This document shows positions 63,999 to 64,000 of a stretch of DNA of 64,000 bases, piece by piece. The notes under the pieces are model-generated. The model searched no databases, was not told where the DNA came from, and saw only the letters and a list, made by a program, of their open reading frames with translations. Both the position numbers and the translations under genes were made by a program. Every line of letters starts with the position of its first letter. Within the stretch, counting starts at the first letter, position 1. This DNA comes from Rhabdornis inornatus (Eukaryota; Chordata; Aves; Passeriformes; Rhabdornithidae): assembly GCA_013397075.1 (NCBI GenBank), contig VWZS01007432.1, positions 601,914-665,913 on the forward strand, given 5' to 3'.

Positions 63999-64000
63999 GA

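Noticed and set aside
62820..64000. CDKN1C coding sequence, expected from mammalian synteny
   Set aside because: No KIP-domain residues were found in any frame, so synteny alone does not justify the call.
1..64000. CRISPR array, operon, tRNA or rRNA genes
   Set aside because: No regularly spaced repeats, no tRNA A/B-box cloverleaf and no rRNA-like sequence were recognised. The window is vertebrate nuclear DNA.

Overview
This window is nuclear DNA from a vertebrate, most likely a bird and plausibly a songbird. The interspersed repeats I recognise are mainly CR1 (chicken repeat 1) LINE fragments. At least one still has the 8-bp terminal repeats typical of avian CR1. I see no L1 or Alu-like elements, overall repeat density is low, and single-copy DNA is interrupted only by short microsatellites. 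Three runs of N (about 10328-10332, 12764 and 63309) mark assembly gaps or ambiguous bases.

Only one protein-coding exon is well supported. It is a terminal exon on the + strand (13294-13425) behind a good splice acceptor. It encodes 43 residues that start with a coiled-coil segment and end at TGA. Its first codon, phase and residue pattern match the last exon of the voltage-gated potassium channel KCNQ1 (the helix D assembly coiled coil). On this reading, positions 1-13293 are the 3' part of the last intron and a short 3' UTR follows the stop codon.

From about 13.6 kb to 62.8 kb I find no convincing coding exon. This ~49 kb holds CR1 copies in both orientations (16855-17405 minus, 47145-48050 plus, 57846-58018 plus, 59668-60115 minus). 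It also holds older CR1/L3-like relics, a possible LTR-like block (14490-15240) with a diverged 87-bp duplication and a polyadenylation signal, and a clean 39-bp tandem duplication (18142-18219). A CpG-enriched patch lies at 45284-46090, and the rest is simple repeats and unassigned single-copy sequence. A second CpG-enriched patch lies in the intron (5875-6205).

The right end (about 62820-63960) is a strong CpG island, which suggests the promoter or first exon of the next gene. No recognisable protein is encoded there, so neither its gene nor its direction can be fixed. In mammals the gene downstream of KCNQ1 is CDKN1C, but I see no CDK-inhibitor (KIP) domain here.

I found no operon, CRISPR array, mobile gene cassette or other obvious novel system. 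The points most worth checking are the shortened KCNQ1 tail, the LTR-like block and the CpG-rich elements.
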